Assembly: GCF_905475395.1 (NCBI RefSeq)
Contig: NC_058337.1
Location: 84,624,368 to 84,688,367, forward strand
Direction of reading: 5' to 3'
DNA: 64,000 nucleotides
Source: Chrysoperla carnea
Lineage: Eukaryota; Arthropoda; Insecta; Neuroptera; Chrysopidae
Position numbers and translations under genes: made by a program. The notes beneath the pieces are model-generated. The model was given only the letters and a program-made list of their open reading frames with translations, was not told the DNA's origin and ran no database searches. Shown here piece after piece: positions 63,786-64,000 of the stretch (position 1 is its first letter; each line of letters begins with the position of its first letter).

Positions 63786-64000
63786 TTTGTTTTGTATATA
63801 ATATAAATAGATGATTTGGTAACCCTGAATCCAAGTAGGCAACGATTAGAACGTCTTGCGCTTTTGTTTTCTAGGCGCTTTCTTTCACTGATAATTTTTA
63901 AGAAATTTACTGAAAACGCATTCAAACCAAATTCTTTTTTTTACATTACTGGGGCCACCATCGTATTCTGAAATAATGGATTGTCCTCATTTCGATGACA
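63786..64000. other. Window end, nothing identified
   Basis: Non-coding by eye and cut by the window edge. Confidence 0.4.

Noticed and set aside
1-64000. Bacterial-type features (operons, CRISPR arrays, ribosome binding sites)
   Set aside because: Spliced animal genes and SINEs make this eukaryotic nuclear DNA. The tandem arrays have units of 36-337 bp without the spacer pattern of CRISPR.

Overview
This is a window of insect nuclear DNA. It is very AT-rich, its genes are split by GT-AG introns, and repeats fill most of the space between them. The two genes I recognise are animal genes, and the closest matches I can recall are insect ones: the metalloprotease kuzbanian/ADAM10 and the mitochondrial ATP synthase assembly factor ATPAF1. 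I cannot place the species.

Layout. Positions 1 to about 26.6 kb contain no gene I can support. They hold a foldback element (249-553), a GC-rich repeat with an internal hairpin (4895-5085), tandem duplications (6220-6381, 7152-8118, 18184-18470), a tRNA-like sequence between long direct repeats (9459-9799), one copy of a roughly 600-bp dispersed repeat (12890-13497), a small inverted-repeat element (14834-15044) and a tRNA-derived element (22922-23010). From 26605 to 33987, seven plus-strand exons encode nearly all of ADAM10/Kuzbanian. Only the signal-peptide exon or exons were not found. A tRNA-derived SINE sits in one of its introns. From 34.7 to 46.9 kb there is intergenic AT-rich DNA with a nested inverted-repeat element (39869-40253) and repeat copies. 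ATPAF1 lies at 46995-48193 in three exons.

The most interesting part is 50.4-61.1 kb: a plus-strand cluster of three related micropeptide genes at 51078, 53829 and 60962. Two are complete (70 and 69 residues). Each complete copy has a tryptophan-rich membrane segment in one coding exon and a short cysteine tail (ending CEGCS or CKGCS) in a second. All three have a splice-acceptor-like AG directly before the ATG. Copies 1 and 2 also share an upstream block and 3' UTR sequence. Between copies 2 and 3 lies a near-perfect 2-kb inverted repeat (57025-59007) that could fold into a long hairpin RNA. A possible 48-residue membrane micropeptide ORF lies at 62833.

ADAM10 and ATPAF1 have unrelated jobs (cell-surface shedding, and F1 assembly in mitochondria), so their proximity suggests no shared pathway. 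The micropeptide cluster looks like a local, recently expanded family. All coordinates were read by eye from the sequence. Splice sites were chosen by reading frame plus GT-AG and have no transcript support.
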